DNA of 64,000 bases from Toxonevra muliebris (Eukaryota; Arthropoda; Insecta; Diptera; Pallopteridae), in the NCBI GenBank assembly GCA_963691655.1, contig OY829329.1, positions 55,565,408 through 55,629,407 of the forward strand, written 5' to 3'. Shown piece by piece: positions 33,540 through 44,330 of the stretch. The stretch's first letter is position 1, and every line of letters starts with the position of its first letter. The notes below the pieces were generated by a model. That model had not been told where the DNA came from, ran no database searches, and saw only the letters and a list, made by a program, of their open reading frames with translations. The translations under genes were made by a program, and so were the position numbers.

Positions 33540-34716
33540 CGATCAATGTTTTCCTGTCAATGTTTTCTGTTTTTACTCTCTTTTCATCGTTTTGTTTGAT
33601 GCCCAGTTACACTATCAACTTTTTTTTGAATGTTTTTTTATACTTTTATCTGCAACTATGTTTTTCCAACTAAAAAGTATTTAATTGTATTTTAGAGTGA
33701 ATGAAAATTCAACAATTTGAATGGAACTGGATGGAAAATAATTATAATGACAATATTAGATGAATATGAGATAATGTTGGTGAAAATAGCAACAAATTGT
33801 ACAAAAAATATTGCATTTATATATGAAAAACGCAGAAAAATAATTTTTAAAATTTGCGAACTATTAAAATAAGCTTTGTAACTTTGTTACTTGGCCATTG
33901 AATTACCATGTTTTTATAAAAATTATTAAGTAATTTTTTAAACAGCACTCATTTTCACAAGCAAACAAAAGCCAAACAAAGCAAAGGGTGGCAAAGAAAA
34001 AAAAATTATTTATAAATTAGTAAAAAGTTTAGTATTTTTCATAAAATATTGGTATTTTCCAATAAAATGCAACAGTGTATCTTCAACAACCCCATTTTAT
34101 TTGAAGGGATGCAGGTTTTTTTTCGTCAGTAAAAAAATTTGAAGTGAAATGTGTTCATTCATTCTTCAGCTCAGTGTTCATTTTTCAAAACAACAACGAT
34201 TTCATTGTTTAACAGCAAATCATTGATCGTGTAACATCGCCCTAACGGCTGCTCTTGTAATATTTATTAAGCGAAAAAATAAAATAATAAGTAACTCTTT
34301 GACATTCCTCCAATTTTCCATAATTGTTATATAAATTTTTGGTATCCAAATCTAATTGAAAGTCAACATTTTTATTTATTTTTATTTGCACAAAACACAC
34401 ACAAAAATTCTTATTCTTCTTCAAACTTGTAATTTGTAACGTGTGTCCACCTAAACTTGAAATGCAGAATTTCAATGATGTGCACTCTCGTGTGTCCGCC
34501 TTATTATGGAAAAATTTACAATGGTGAGTAATTTAACAAATGATGCTTTAAAAGCAGAAGTGCTGCTACGCTGAGCTTGCACAGTTTGTAACATTGGTCT
34601 GGCTATAATCATTTTCTCTCATATTGTCCGTTTTAATACAGGAACCAACTGTAGATCCAAATTATCCACTCTTTTTTTTGGTTCGTCTATGGCTTTCATA
34701 TTTTTGATTTACTTTA

Positions 34717-34730
34717 CAGCGCCATCTAGA
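34717..34730 (-). promoter_or_regulatory. CTCF-like motif
   Basis: The minus strand reads TCTAGATGGCGCTG, close to the CTCF-type core AG(A/G)(T/G)GGCGC. It lies about 400 bp upstream of the candidate first coding exon at 35134. Motif match only. Confidence 0.3.
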
Positions 34731-35133
34731 TGTCATAAACATCAACATTTGATTTTGACAGCTTTTTCAGTCTGACAGCAAATTTAAATATAAAACCAGC
34801 AGTACAATGAAATACAACACTACGCTCTCTCAATACTCGCTTTTGCTCTCTCTTTATCTCTCAAAATTTGTCATCGTTTTTGTTTTTTTTTTGGTAGTTG
34901 TTTCTACGCTGTCAAGTAGAAAAGTATATAGTGGTGAGGGAGTGTGGTTGCAACCGGCATAATTTGTTGTTTATCTCATTTTTGACCACCACGATCAAAT
35001 GAAGCAAAGGAAATATTCTTTTACTTTAATCATTGAAATAAATTAATAATAGCCTGGGTACAAAACGAAAAAACGCCGATATTTGGGTGTGCATATTTGT
35101 GTTATCATTCGAAGTGTGTTCTATTATATTAAA

Positions 35134-35185
35134 ATGTGCGGCTACGGGCAATTGAAGCAATTTATGTTGCTATTTTGTGCTTTCG
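35134..35185 (+). CDS. Candidate first coding exon with hydrophobic start (uncertain)
   Basis: The ATG at 35134 (context TTAAAATG) opens 17 codons, MCGYGQLKQFMLLFCAF, ending at CTTTCG|GTATGT, a fair splice donor at 35186. The hydrophobic stretch could start a signal peptide or first membrane segment; short N-termini with one or two lysines before a hydrophobic run occur in tetraspanins, but this is a guess. Upstream DNA is TCTC-rich, as at many fly promoters. No second exon was recognised, and it does not splice in frame to the Mtp exon at 40913. Confidence 0.2.
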
Positions 35186-36000
35186 GTATGTAATAACTGC
35201 ATATAAAAAAATATGAAATCATCGATAATTATGAATTCCAGACATATTTTCATTACTAACATTAATATTCGCTAAAAACAAAGTTATTGCCTAAGTAGAA
35301 GAAAGTGAAGTAAGAACACCAAAGTCGAAGTTTATTGAACTCACACTCCAGTGGCCGGTGCCAGCAGCACAGCAGACATACACACACACACACATTGGCA
35401 TTTAATTGGATGCTCGACTGATTTGTTATTAATGAACAGCAAGCAACAGAGCTTGCATTTACTTAAGCTGTTTTGCTTCTAATTTGCATTTTTCCACTTT
35501 ATTAACTTGGCCTAATTTATACTCAATTAATTTTTGTTTACCTTTTTGCTCATTTGTAAACTTGTTAGAGCTTACACCGGCTTTAGATGTTTCGTATCTT
35601 TTCTGATTTGATTTGCTGCTCTCAGCTGTTTTCTTTTTCTGTCCTTCATGGCTGAATTTTTCGTTAGTCTTGTCTTGGTTTTATTGATAACCTTATTCTA
35701 ATCTTTAGTTTTGAGGTCAGTTTTTGTTTGTGTGATTGGAGAAAGTTTTCGTTTTGTTATCTCGTTTAGTTTGAATTATTTTTAAGTTTAATTGATCTCC
35801 GTATGTATTTAAAATTTTGAAGTAGCAACGTGTCTCGTTGTTTTCAGATAAGATGATTTTGATTTTCTCAAATGCATGATGTGGCTTTGTTGGTAAATTG
35901 CCGATTGAAAGTTTGATGATTTTGCTATCAGTATTGAAATATTTACTTTAGTTTTATAAACCATGTAAATTTAGTAATTAATTTTTTTTTTTTTGATATA

Positions 36001-37309
36001 CCGTGACTCAAACAAGTGTTCATGTGTTTGCACAGTGGTAACAATTCTACTGATAACAACAACAAAAAATGCTCAATATCAATTGAGTTGCAATTGGAAC
36101 ATTGGAACTTCAACTAACTGTAGCTATGTTAACTTTGTTGTTGCTAAAAAACTGTTCTTGTAATTGAAAAAATATTACAAAAAGTACACGTGAACGGTTT
36201 TCTGTGTTCAGGAGAGTATGACAAATTTCTGCACTACTATCACAGTTACTTGTTTCCTTGCGTCCTAACTATTAAAGTAAGAGGTTCAAATAATATAATT
36301 GTGCCAAATATAAATTTGTATTTTCGTTTTTATTAGCTGAAAATGGTTTATTCTCTGGCTGACAGCGTCACCCAGAAAATTTACTGGTTTTTACGTGAAA
36401 TTTTAACGTAACTAAAAGTTTCAATTGGTTTCAATAGTAGATAAAATGAGCAAAAATATTGAAAATTTGACTATTGCAAGTTTAAGGTGGCAGAAAAAAA
36501 ATGGTCTCTCAAAACACTGAACGCGGCTTGAATTTGCCAGACAGCATGCAGATTGGACCAGTGAAGACTGGTCGAACGTCATTTGGTCGGATGAAACAAA
36601 AATCGTTTTGGGTGTGACGGTCGCCAATGGGTGTAGAAAAAACGTGGGGAAGCTCTTCAGCCACATCACGTCACCCCAACTTTAAAATTCGGTGGCGGAT
36701 CTATCAAGGTGTGGGGGTGTATGATGACACAAGGAGTTGAAAGCAACCATAAAATTATAGGTTACATGACTGCTGAATAGTATATAAACATTTTGCGTGA
36801 AAATATCCCGAATATCGTTGACAAATTTGAGCTTCAAGGGTCGGATGTCGTGTTCCAACATGACAATAACCCGAAGCACAAAGCCAAAATTACTACTAAA
36901 TGGCTCGATGACAACGGCTACAAGGTGCTTCCCTGTCCCTCTCAATCTCCCGATTTAAATCTCATAGAACACCTGTGGAGTATTCTGAAAAGGGAGGTTG
37001 TAGGGGCCACTGGAAGCATAGATGACATGTGGGCCAAAGTGAAGCGCGCATTGAATAACATCGCCCCGGAGGTATGCAAAAATATTGTGGACAGCATGCC
37101 ACGTCGAATTGTTGCAGTAATAGAGGCAGCCGGTAGTTATACGAAATATTAAAATATTTAAAAAAATGTTCAATTACAATAAAAGTTTTTTAGCAACAAC
37201 AAAAGTTAACATAGCTATCGTTACTCAATTGATATTGAGCGTTTTTGTTGTTGTTATCAATCAAATTGTTATCACTGTGAAAACACGTAAACACTTGTTT
37301 GAGTCACTG
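36001..37309 (+). mobile_element. Tc1-like transposon with long terminal inverted repeats
   Basis: The termini CCGTGACTCAAACAAGTGTT and (reverse complement) CAGTGACTCAAACAAGTGTT are flanked by TA (35999-36000 and 37310-37311). The inverted similarity continues for about 170 bp, through GATAACAACAACAAAAA, GCTCAATATCAATTGAGT and GCTATGTTAACTTT. Long TIRs of this size are typical of several fly Tc1-like elements (Paris, S and Minos are known examples). The element carries a decayed DD34E transposase on the + strand. Confidence 0.9.
36480..37152 (+). pseudogene. Tc1-like transposase pseudogene (DD34E)
   Basis: The N-terminal DNA-binding domains are missing or unrecognisable. Recognisable sequence starts near 36525 with FARQHADWTSEDWSNVIWSD, where SDETKI holds the first catalytic aspartate. 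GGGSIKVWGCM follows after a frame change and a stop. A 119-codon frame (36793-37152) has QHDNNPKHKA with the second aspartate and SQSPDLNLIEHLWSILK with the glutamate 34 residues later. It ends with a normal-looking C-terminus before TAA. Stops and shifts before 36793 make it inactive. Confidence 0.88.
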
Positions 37310-37412
37310 TATCTATCTCAAAATAAGTGAATGCTCTCGATTTTCAAACCAAAATGGCTGCAATTGGGCTTTCAAAGAGCACTTAGACAATTTGATAGGG
37401 ACCAAGTGCATA

Positions 37413-38837
37413 CTCAGAGCAAAGAATATATAATACATAGAAGGCGCATCTCTCAAAATTTTTCCAAAATATGTTTCTTTCGTTTCGGGTGCGGGCGGTC
37501 GCAGTAAAGAGGAAGAGCAAAACTCTACACTCTCCCATGCATGCTGTTTTTTTTTTTCTTAGGCTCTCGCATATCGTTACAGAGTACTGCCAAGTGAGAC
37601 TGCGTATAGTTTCATATGAATGGGTTTTTTGCGGAGAATATATAGGTACATGTGGTTGTTTTTTTTTTTTTTTGCGTTGTTGCCGAGTATTAATATTGCT
37701 TTCAAACCTAATTAATTTTTTTGTTCAATTTGTGACATAAAATTATGGTCTTAGCTAAATTTCGTTTTAGTAATATTTTTCTTTTTATATTCGAAAAAGC
37801 ATAAAAACCTGAAATCAATCGATTTAGAAAGTTTTTAAGGGGTCATCTCCCGTTGTAACTTTTAAAAAATCTAATTTTTTTGCATTTTCTTAAAGTATAT
37901 GTTTTCAAAAATATGTCTACAAATTTTTAAGTTGATCCGGAGAAAATTTTTAACCCTTTATTATTTGCAAACAAATTTTCTTCTTGACATTAAAGTAAGT
38001 TGAAACTTTAAACGCGTTCTTCTCAAAAAAGTCATTATTGAAGTCGGTGACCACGATTATTCAATAACTTCTAAACCAAATATATTCAGTTTTTTAAATA
38101 TATAGTAATCTAGATTGATCGAAGGAAAACTTTTTTTTACTAATGAAACAGCGTTTTTTAGTTAAAATTGAACTGTTTATTTTGACAGTCGGCCATTTTG
38201 TTAAATATGCATATTTTTTCACATCCTTCGATTTTTTGGATTTTTGGATTTCAAATGTTCTAGATTTGGAAAATATTGCTCATCGCAAAAAATGTTTTCC
38301 AGAAAGGCGTCGACGGGATCGCTCATTACTCATAAAGTTTTAAATATTTTTGAATAGAGATTTGTTAAAGTTAAGTAAAAATACATGTACTTTTAGATAA
38401 TAAATAGTTTTTATAAAAAACTTTATTAGTTTATCTGAAAAAAAACTGGAAAATACCTATTTTTTCGAGTCACAACTTGGGATTTGAATTTTATAATCTG
38501 TGCCATACATAAAAGAACACCGGCTTTACGATGCAAATTCTGCTAAATAATGAAAATACCAACTCATACTTTTTTACTTGTAGTACGAAAACCAAAAAAA
38601 AAAAAAAAAGAAACATGAAAAAAAAAAAAATACAAAACTCTCTTTAAAAAAACCCTCTCATTAAACAAAGCCGACAACAAAGAGAAACAAACTATTTCAA
38701 TCACTCATTGGTTTTATGAGAGCAACTGAATTTTGAGTGTAAACTGGAGGCAGTTATGGCTCCATAGAAAAAAATTTTTGTGCAAATAAATTTGTTCGTG
38801 ATGTGCCTTCTATGTATTATATATTCTTTGCTCAGAG
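37413..38837. mobile_element. Unassigned element with 38-bp terminal inverted repeats
   Basis: CTCAGAGCAAAGAATATATA onward (37413-37450) and the reverse complement of 38800-38837 agree at 36 of 38 positions. The 1.4-kb interior has no recognised protein. It holds poly-T runs and a 66-codon frame at 38143-38343 with no motif. No target duplication is visible, so an inverted duplication by another route is possible. It ends only 22 bp from the next inverted-repeat element. Confidence 0.55.
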
Positions 38838-38859
38838 TCTGTCGAAGTAGAGCTAATAA

Positions 38860-39757
38860 CACAGTGTTACAAAATTTAGTGAAGTACAAATACCTGGGAA
38901 GTCATACTATTTTTATTGTAGGTCTTGTCGAGTAAAACAAGAGTCTGTACTTGAAATTTTCCAAGCACCCCTAAAATCTTGATTTACCGTTAATAAACTG
39001 GTTTTGGGTACCTTTGGGCACTTATAAGCCTGTGTAAGCCGTATGGTAAAATGAGCTGGAACATGCCCTTAAAAATTAATTTCTTCCATTCGCATTTGGA
39101 CTTCTTCTCAGATAACCTGAGCCAGTTCAGCGGTGAACAAGCCAAACACCAAGAAATAGCTACAATTGAAAAGCGCTTTGAAGGAAAAAACGAAATAAAA
39201 ATGATTTCAGAATATTGTTGGTCACTTCAACGAGAAACTGATGGTGCTGAATCAAAAAAAAAAAAAATAACGGTTAATCACACAACCAAAAATTTTGTTT
39301 TCATAAAAAGTTTATTAACTCAGTTAATTACTTACCGATTTTTAAAAACAAACTTGCGTTGTACTCGTTAATAAACGCGTTTTTAGAATAAATCCATAAG
39401 TAGTATAGCTCCTTTATACAAACACCATCAAAGTTGAGAAAAGGCAAAAAAGTGAAAAAAATTGTGTTTGCCTAACAAATACACACAGATTTCTCAAATC
39501 TTCTAAAATCAAATATATATCGTTCGAAAGGTCTAAGTTTATTTTTTCTAAAACCGGTAAGAAACTGAAAATTTGTTGATAATCCACCAAGTTACAGGCT
39601 TATAAGTGCTCAAAGGTACCCAAAACCGGTTTTTTTTAACGGTATATCAAGATTTTGGGGGTGTTTGGAAAATTTCAAGTGCAGATTCTTGTTTTACTCT
39701 ACAAGACCTACAAGACAATAGTATGACTTCACAGGTATTTTTTACTGTCACACCGTG
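38860..39757. mobile_element. Element with about 170-bp inverted repeats and TAA flanks
   Basis: The outer ends CACAGTGTTACA (38860) and (reverse complement) CACGGTGTGACA (39757) are flanked by TAA (38857-38859 and 39758-39760). The inverted similarity runs inward through ATACCTGGGAAGTCATACT, GAGTAAAACAAGA, CTTGAAATTTTCCAA and GGTTTTGGGTACCTTTG to about 39035 and 39592. CAC termini with 3-bp TAA duplications would suit a CACTA/Chapaev- or Harbinger-like element; the assignment is open. The 106-codon interior frame (39051-39371) has no recognised domain. Confidence 0.65.
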
Positions 39758-39760
39758 TAA

Positions 39761-40912
39761 TTGCAGTCCTGTGAAATTCAAGGTGAAGCCTCAAGTCCAA
39801 GGTGAAGTTGCCAACAACTCATTCTTCTTCTTTATTTGTGGTCAATACCATTGGCTGTTAAAATAATTGTTTACTTTTAATTGTTTGTATACTTTTTTCT
39901 CCATTTTGATATTCACTGCATGCGGCCATCATGGTCACAACAACAAACATGCGTTGTTATTGTCTTGTTGTACGGCTGATTTTGACATTTAATGGTATCC
40001 GACGCAACAACAAAGATGTGTTGTTTTTGCCAAGGCAAAATTGTTTTAATCTTGCTATCAACTTATACATGATTTTACCATGAATTCTGCTTTGGCTTCA
40101 GTGAGATAGAGAGAATCCTTAACGTTATGCTCCTAATTAAGATTTTTATTGATTGTTTTAATGTTCTGATTTAAAACAAAATGGAATGACAAGATCGGGT
40201 GAACTTTAAATAACTACATACCATGTCCAATGTTTTTATTTTTATTAGCTCAACTTTTACGATTGAAATCACTTTTTGAATATTTCCGTCAAATGGGAAG
40301 AACCACGTCCATTTGACCACTTCCGTAGCCTAGTGAATAAGTGCTAGACTCAAGAACCGGCTACTTCAGGTTCAATTCCCACAAAGGGATAATCTTCTAT
40401 GTTATAATAATAAAAAATGTTGCGCTTTTCAAAACAACCTATATCTGGTTATGACGAATACCTGTGCTAAGTTTGGTTGAGATTGCCCTGGTCTTACTGG
40501 GCGTTACCAACAAAAGTTATTCGATCAAGGGATCTAGAGATAGTTTGCTAGACTAGACTATCATCTTCGATTTAATTTGGGTTAGTTTTCCGGAAAAGGT
40601 ATGATCATAGAACATAGGATATAAAATTGAAAAAGTTAACGTTGGGAACGGGTTATTTTTGTATGAAAGTATGAGAATCGGCAGTATACAAACAAGCAGA
40701 GATGTCGACGTCGGTTTCTAGACATACTTTGCGAGAATATGCCAGAATAGATGAGTTGGAAAATTGGAAATTTCATTGAGAGCAATGCCGTAGGCAGGAG
40801 GTAAAGGGGTGTATCCCTAAATTGTAAGATTTCTTTACATCTGATCCAAAAATGTATGACACATCAATTAAATTTAATTAATTTCTGTGTGAAAGACAAC
40901 AATAATGCTATC
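39761..40912. other. Upstream flank of Mtp
   Basis: Contains a short tRNA-derived SINE (40316-40420) but no other gene. No TATA box or initiator can be picked with confidence, so the Mtp transcription start is not placed. A further 5' non-coding exon cannot be excluded: GTTTCAG at 40915-40921 would be an acceptor but lies inside the preferred start codon region. Confidence 0.4.
40316..40420 (+). mobile_element. tRNA-derived SINE (short copy)
   Basis: The A-box region is TAGCCTAGTGAATAAGTGC and the B box GGTTCAATTCC, about 35 nt apart as in tRNA genes. The same head family occurs at 10310-10522 (shared GTGCTAGACT). The body is short and ends in an AATAATAAAAAA-type tail. It lies about 0.5 kb upstream of Mtp. 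Confidence 0.65.
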
Positions 40913-43900
40913 ATGTTTCAGACATTTTTTAACTTGATAATTGTATATATCGTTTCAGTCTCCGTGGTACATTCATATCAACTTATTCCCTATGATAGTC
41001 AACAATTTTTTGAGCTTATCAATAAAGTAACCATAACTGATTTGAAACATTCCGACAATAAAGAGCAAGATGCAAGCTACACTTTCAAAACACAATTGAA
41101 AGTGAACTCCGTATGGAATACCGATAATCGTCAAATACTACAGGTTTATTTCGAAAAATCTTCAGTGAGTGTGCCTGCTAAATCAAGCAATAAGATAATA
41201 ACACACGATATCACCAAAATCCCTGATAGACCATTCTATATACTCATCATCAATGGAATAGTTAAGAATGTCATAGCGCACACATCACGTGATCAATCGC
41301 TTTTAAATTTGGAACGTGGCATAGCATCACTACTGCAACTCCCCGTGTATAATGTGCAAAAAGGACATGCCAACGAGCAAGATGTTTCAGGTGATTGCAG
41401 TGTTTTCTATGCACAATCTTCAACAACACAAGTGGAGAAAACAAAAACAGATTGCACTCATTGGGATTTGCGACTGAGATCGCGTGCAGAGAAACCGTTG
41501 AGTAAGTTTTAAAATTAAGTAAGTGAATAAGGATCTCTCTTAAATAGGCTTGTTATTTCTTTCTCAGGTGTTTCCAAACATTCACGCTCTAATGTGCACT
41601 TCACCTTAAGTGCTGAGGGTACTTTGCTTAATGCTGAGTCCACAGAAACACATCGGGTAGGCTTGGAGGCTAACACTAATGTGGGCAGTCAGGTGGATTC
41701 ATATCTTCTCTTGAAACATATTAAAGTAGGAGCTGTAGAAGGTATGGCGCCTTTGAACTATGATACAGCAGAAGAAGCTATTCACAGCCTTATGGAATGG
41801 TATCGTGTTTTTGAGCTTCAAGCAGATGTAGACGGAGCTTTGAGCGAAATTAAAGGTGTAAAAGTGAGTTTGAAATTATTCTTTTAATCATATAATTTCA
41901 GTTAACAGGTTTTCTTCTCGTTTGCAGTTAATTGATAAGATCAAAACTCATGCCAAACACCTTACCAATGAGCATGTGGGCAGCGCCGAACTTTCACGCA
42001 TTTTCACAGAGCTAGTTCCCATTGCACGCATCTCAGAGCGCGACGAACTTGTAAAGATACTCAAGAAATACAAGGAGCAACGTGCACAGCTGGTAGATTT
42101 GCTAGCATCAGTCCAAACTCTGGATGCTTACCATGCCATATTCGAAGTACTTGATTTCAATACAGACTCTGACATCGATTCAATTGAAAAATATTTACAA
42201 TCTCTCGCTGTTGCCACACATCCAGAACCGGCTATTCTCACAAAACTTTTCCAGCGTTTACAAAATTCCACAGATCCCATTAAAAATGAAAAACTACGTG
42301 ACTCACTTATGCAAACGGTGGCGGCACTAACACGGCAAAGTGGTTTTGAACCCAGTCATGAAACACAAACTCAAATACGTGCCTTCGTACTTGAAGAATT
42401 GAACTCAAATTGCGAGGAAGTCAAGGATGTAACAGCGTGTAAAACACGTGCTATACGCGCTTTACAGAATCTACAAGACTCGACTACTATACCAATTTTA
42501 ATTACCAATGCTTTGGAGGGTGAGACGCCACTTTCGGTTGCCTCAATGCAAGCTCTGAAAAATTTTCCAGTTCTTTATTTTCATGAGACACAACGGAAAG
42601 CATTTGCTCAACTGTTCTATCAATGTAAACGTAAATATGATTCATCAGCGCGTACTTTAGCTCTTGACATCTTGCTGTCGATGAAGCCCAGCAAGGAACA
42701 ATTAGGAGATTTACTTAATTATCTCACTTCAAATGATCGCCAATTTGAAATTAAAACTTATGTTATACAAAAATTGAATATGCTCGCTGAAAAGTGTTCC
42801 AGATTTAATGCTTTACTACGCGCTTGTCTGGTTGAACGGCCTGCTGTGAATAATTATGATGTTATAGCGCAGAAGGGGCTTACTACAGTGCTGTCACGTG
42901 ATCTCTCGCAGGCGCCTGCTTTCAATGAGAGTCTGTTGAGCATACAGGAGATTTATCAGGGAGTGCTGAAACGTGGCTCGGTGGAGTTGATACTCAATGC
43001 GGGGCGTGATGAAATTAGTACATTTAAGGTGGGTTTATTTAGTACTGGAGGAGGTAAATGGGGGGAAGGGGGACTTGGGGCTGAACCCGCGTTTTTTTTT
43101 CGTCATAAAAGTGAATAAAAATAAGTATTAAAATAATGAAGTTGTGTCAGTGATGAAAGGATAATCTCAATCAGAATTGCCTATTAAAGCTCAAAACTTT
43201 TCATTCGCGAACTTAAAAATCGGTATCACTGATCTAAACCAGTGACGACCAGAAGGAACAACAAAATATCTGCGAAAAAAGAGATAGCGACAAAAGAACA
43301 GCTTTTTCCAGCTTTGAACCTAGTTTCAAAGCTCAAAACTTTTGACTTTCAAGCAGTAAGTTTGGAATGACTAAGCTAAAATTAAAAAAAAAACTAAAAC
43401 ATGCTTTTCCCCCTCTCATAACCTCTGAATCCCCTAGTGGTATTAATATAATTTGAAATAATTCATAAATGAATTTTATTCTCTCTTCAGATTGGCATGT
43501 ACACCAGCGGTTTGAGTTCATTCGTCGGCGATAGCGATTCAGATTCTGATAAAGATTTTGCTGATGATCCGACTGATGATGATGATAGTCCTGCTACAGC
43601 AGGCATGGAAATTTCTACACAAGGTATACTCTTACGTCCACTCGTCTTCTTTACCGGACAGTCAGAGCTGATGGGTCATGTATGGAGTGGAACAGCATCA
43701 GAATCGACTCCTGCCTTCCAAGCAACGATGGTAGCACAAGATCATGAAGAATATGTAGTACTGAGCTCAGGTGCAACGGTTTATATACGCGTTATAGGTG
43801 CTAAGTCTGTAGATCTAAATGGCAAAGTAGAACTAAGCATTTGGAACCGTAATGCCAATACAGAAATTCAACAAAAGTTAGTTGCAAACAAGAAACTCAT

Positions 43901-44330
43901 ATAAAAGTAATATTTATTCATAATACCATTCTTTATTTATAGTGCTGGTGATGCTATTGTTGGTCTCATGGTCGCTGGATTTACCTATGCCAAAGTAGAG
44001 AATGAATTTACTCTTTTACATGAGCCTCAGATTAAATTACAAGCTGATATTGATTTCTATTCGGGCATTAAGTTGTGCATTCAGCTACAACGTCCAGAAA
44101 CGGAGTTAACGTAAGTTTTATTCGAAGTTCGTAGCTCTCAACTTTTTTAAAATTATTTTTCTTTTTCTTTGTTTTTTTTTTCCAGGCACACAAAACGCAA
44201 ATCAATTTTCCTAAATACTGCGAAACCCTATACTAAACATATACGCTCTAAATTTACGCACAAATTAGTAGGACGCACTTTAGCTTTAAATCAAAAGAAT
44301 AACGAAATGTGTAATATGATATTTAATTGA
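40913..44330 (+). CDS. Mtp: Microsomal triglyceride transfer protein, large subunit (six exons)
   Basis: Mtp acts in the ER lumen with protein disulfide isomerase, moving triglyceride and phospholipid onto nascent apolipoproteins (in flies apolipophorins). Exons: 40913-41501, 41568-41863, 41928-43028, 43491-43876, 43943-44110, 44186-44330; together 2685 nt, 894 residues, stop TGA. Donors are GTAAGT, GTGAGT, GTGGGT, GTTAGT and GTAAGT; every acceptor is AG and the frame is kept. The ATG at 40913 gives a signal peptide (FNLIIVYIVSVSVVHS); the in-frame ATG at 40856 would put 19 polar residues before it. Residues about 22-290 are the N-terminal barrel, with VSGDCSVFY and a later DC as the likely disulfide; 295-600 is the helical domain; 650-894 is the lipid-binding region (LRPLVFFTGQSELM). 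NNEMCNMIF at the end matches the NSEMC end of vertebrate MTP. An acidic run, SDSDSDKDFADDPTDDDD, near 676-693 is notable. No disabling change is seen. Confidence 0.95.

Larger units (their letters stand above)
32159..34242. mobile_element. Outer element of a triple nest, GATGTTACACGAT termini
   Basis: The left end AGGCTGATGTTACACGATTA (from 32159) and the reverse complement of the right end, GGGCGATGTTACACGATCA (to 34242), are inverted repeats with one indel. TA lies outside both (32157-32158 and 34243-34244). The left arm is split by a hAT-type insertion at 32181-33539. A related motif GCCCAGTTACACTATCAA occurs at 33602-33619, suggesting subterminal repeats. Without the insertion the element would be about 0.7 kb and non-coding. 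Superfamily unknown; TA flanks suggest Tc1/mariner-like. Confidence 0.65.
34245..36000. other. Non-coding stretch with a possible promoter and first exon
   Basis: Includes a CTCF-like GCGCCATCTAGA at 34719-34730, TCTC-rich DNA at 34830-34865 and the candidate first exon at 35134-35185. The rest is AT-rich with a CA run near 35378-35394. No other gene is seen. Confidence 0.4.

Noticed and set aside
40856..40912. Upstream in-frame ATG for Mtp (MTHQLNLINF...)
   Set aside because: It would place 19 polar residues before a well-formed signal peptide. The ATG at 40913 gives the expected N-terminus; the longer start cannot be fully excluded.
43040..43120. Read-through coding extension of Mtp exon 3 (SGGGKWGEGGLGAEP)
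   Set aside because: It follows a donor AAG|GTGGGT; the next exon at 43491 continues the family alignment in phase, so this is intron 3.
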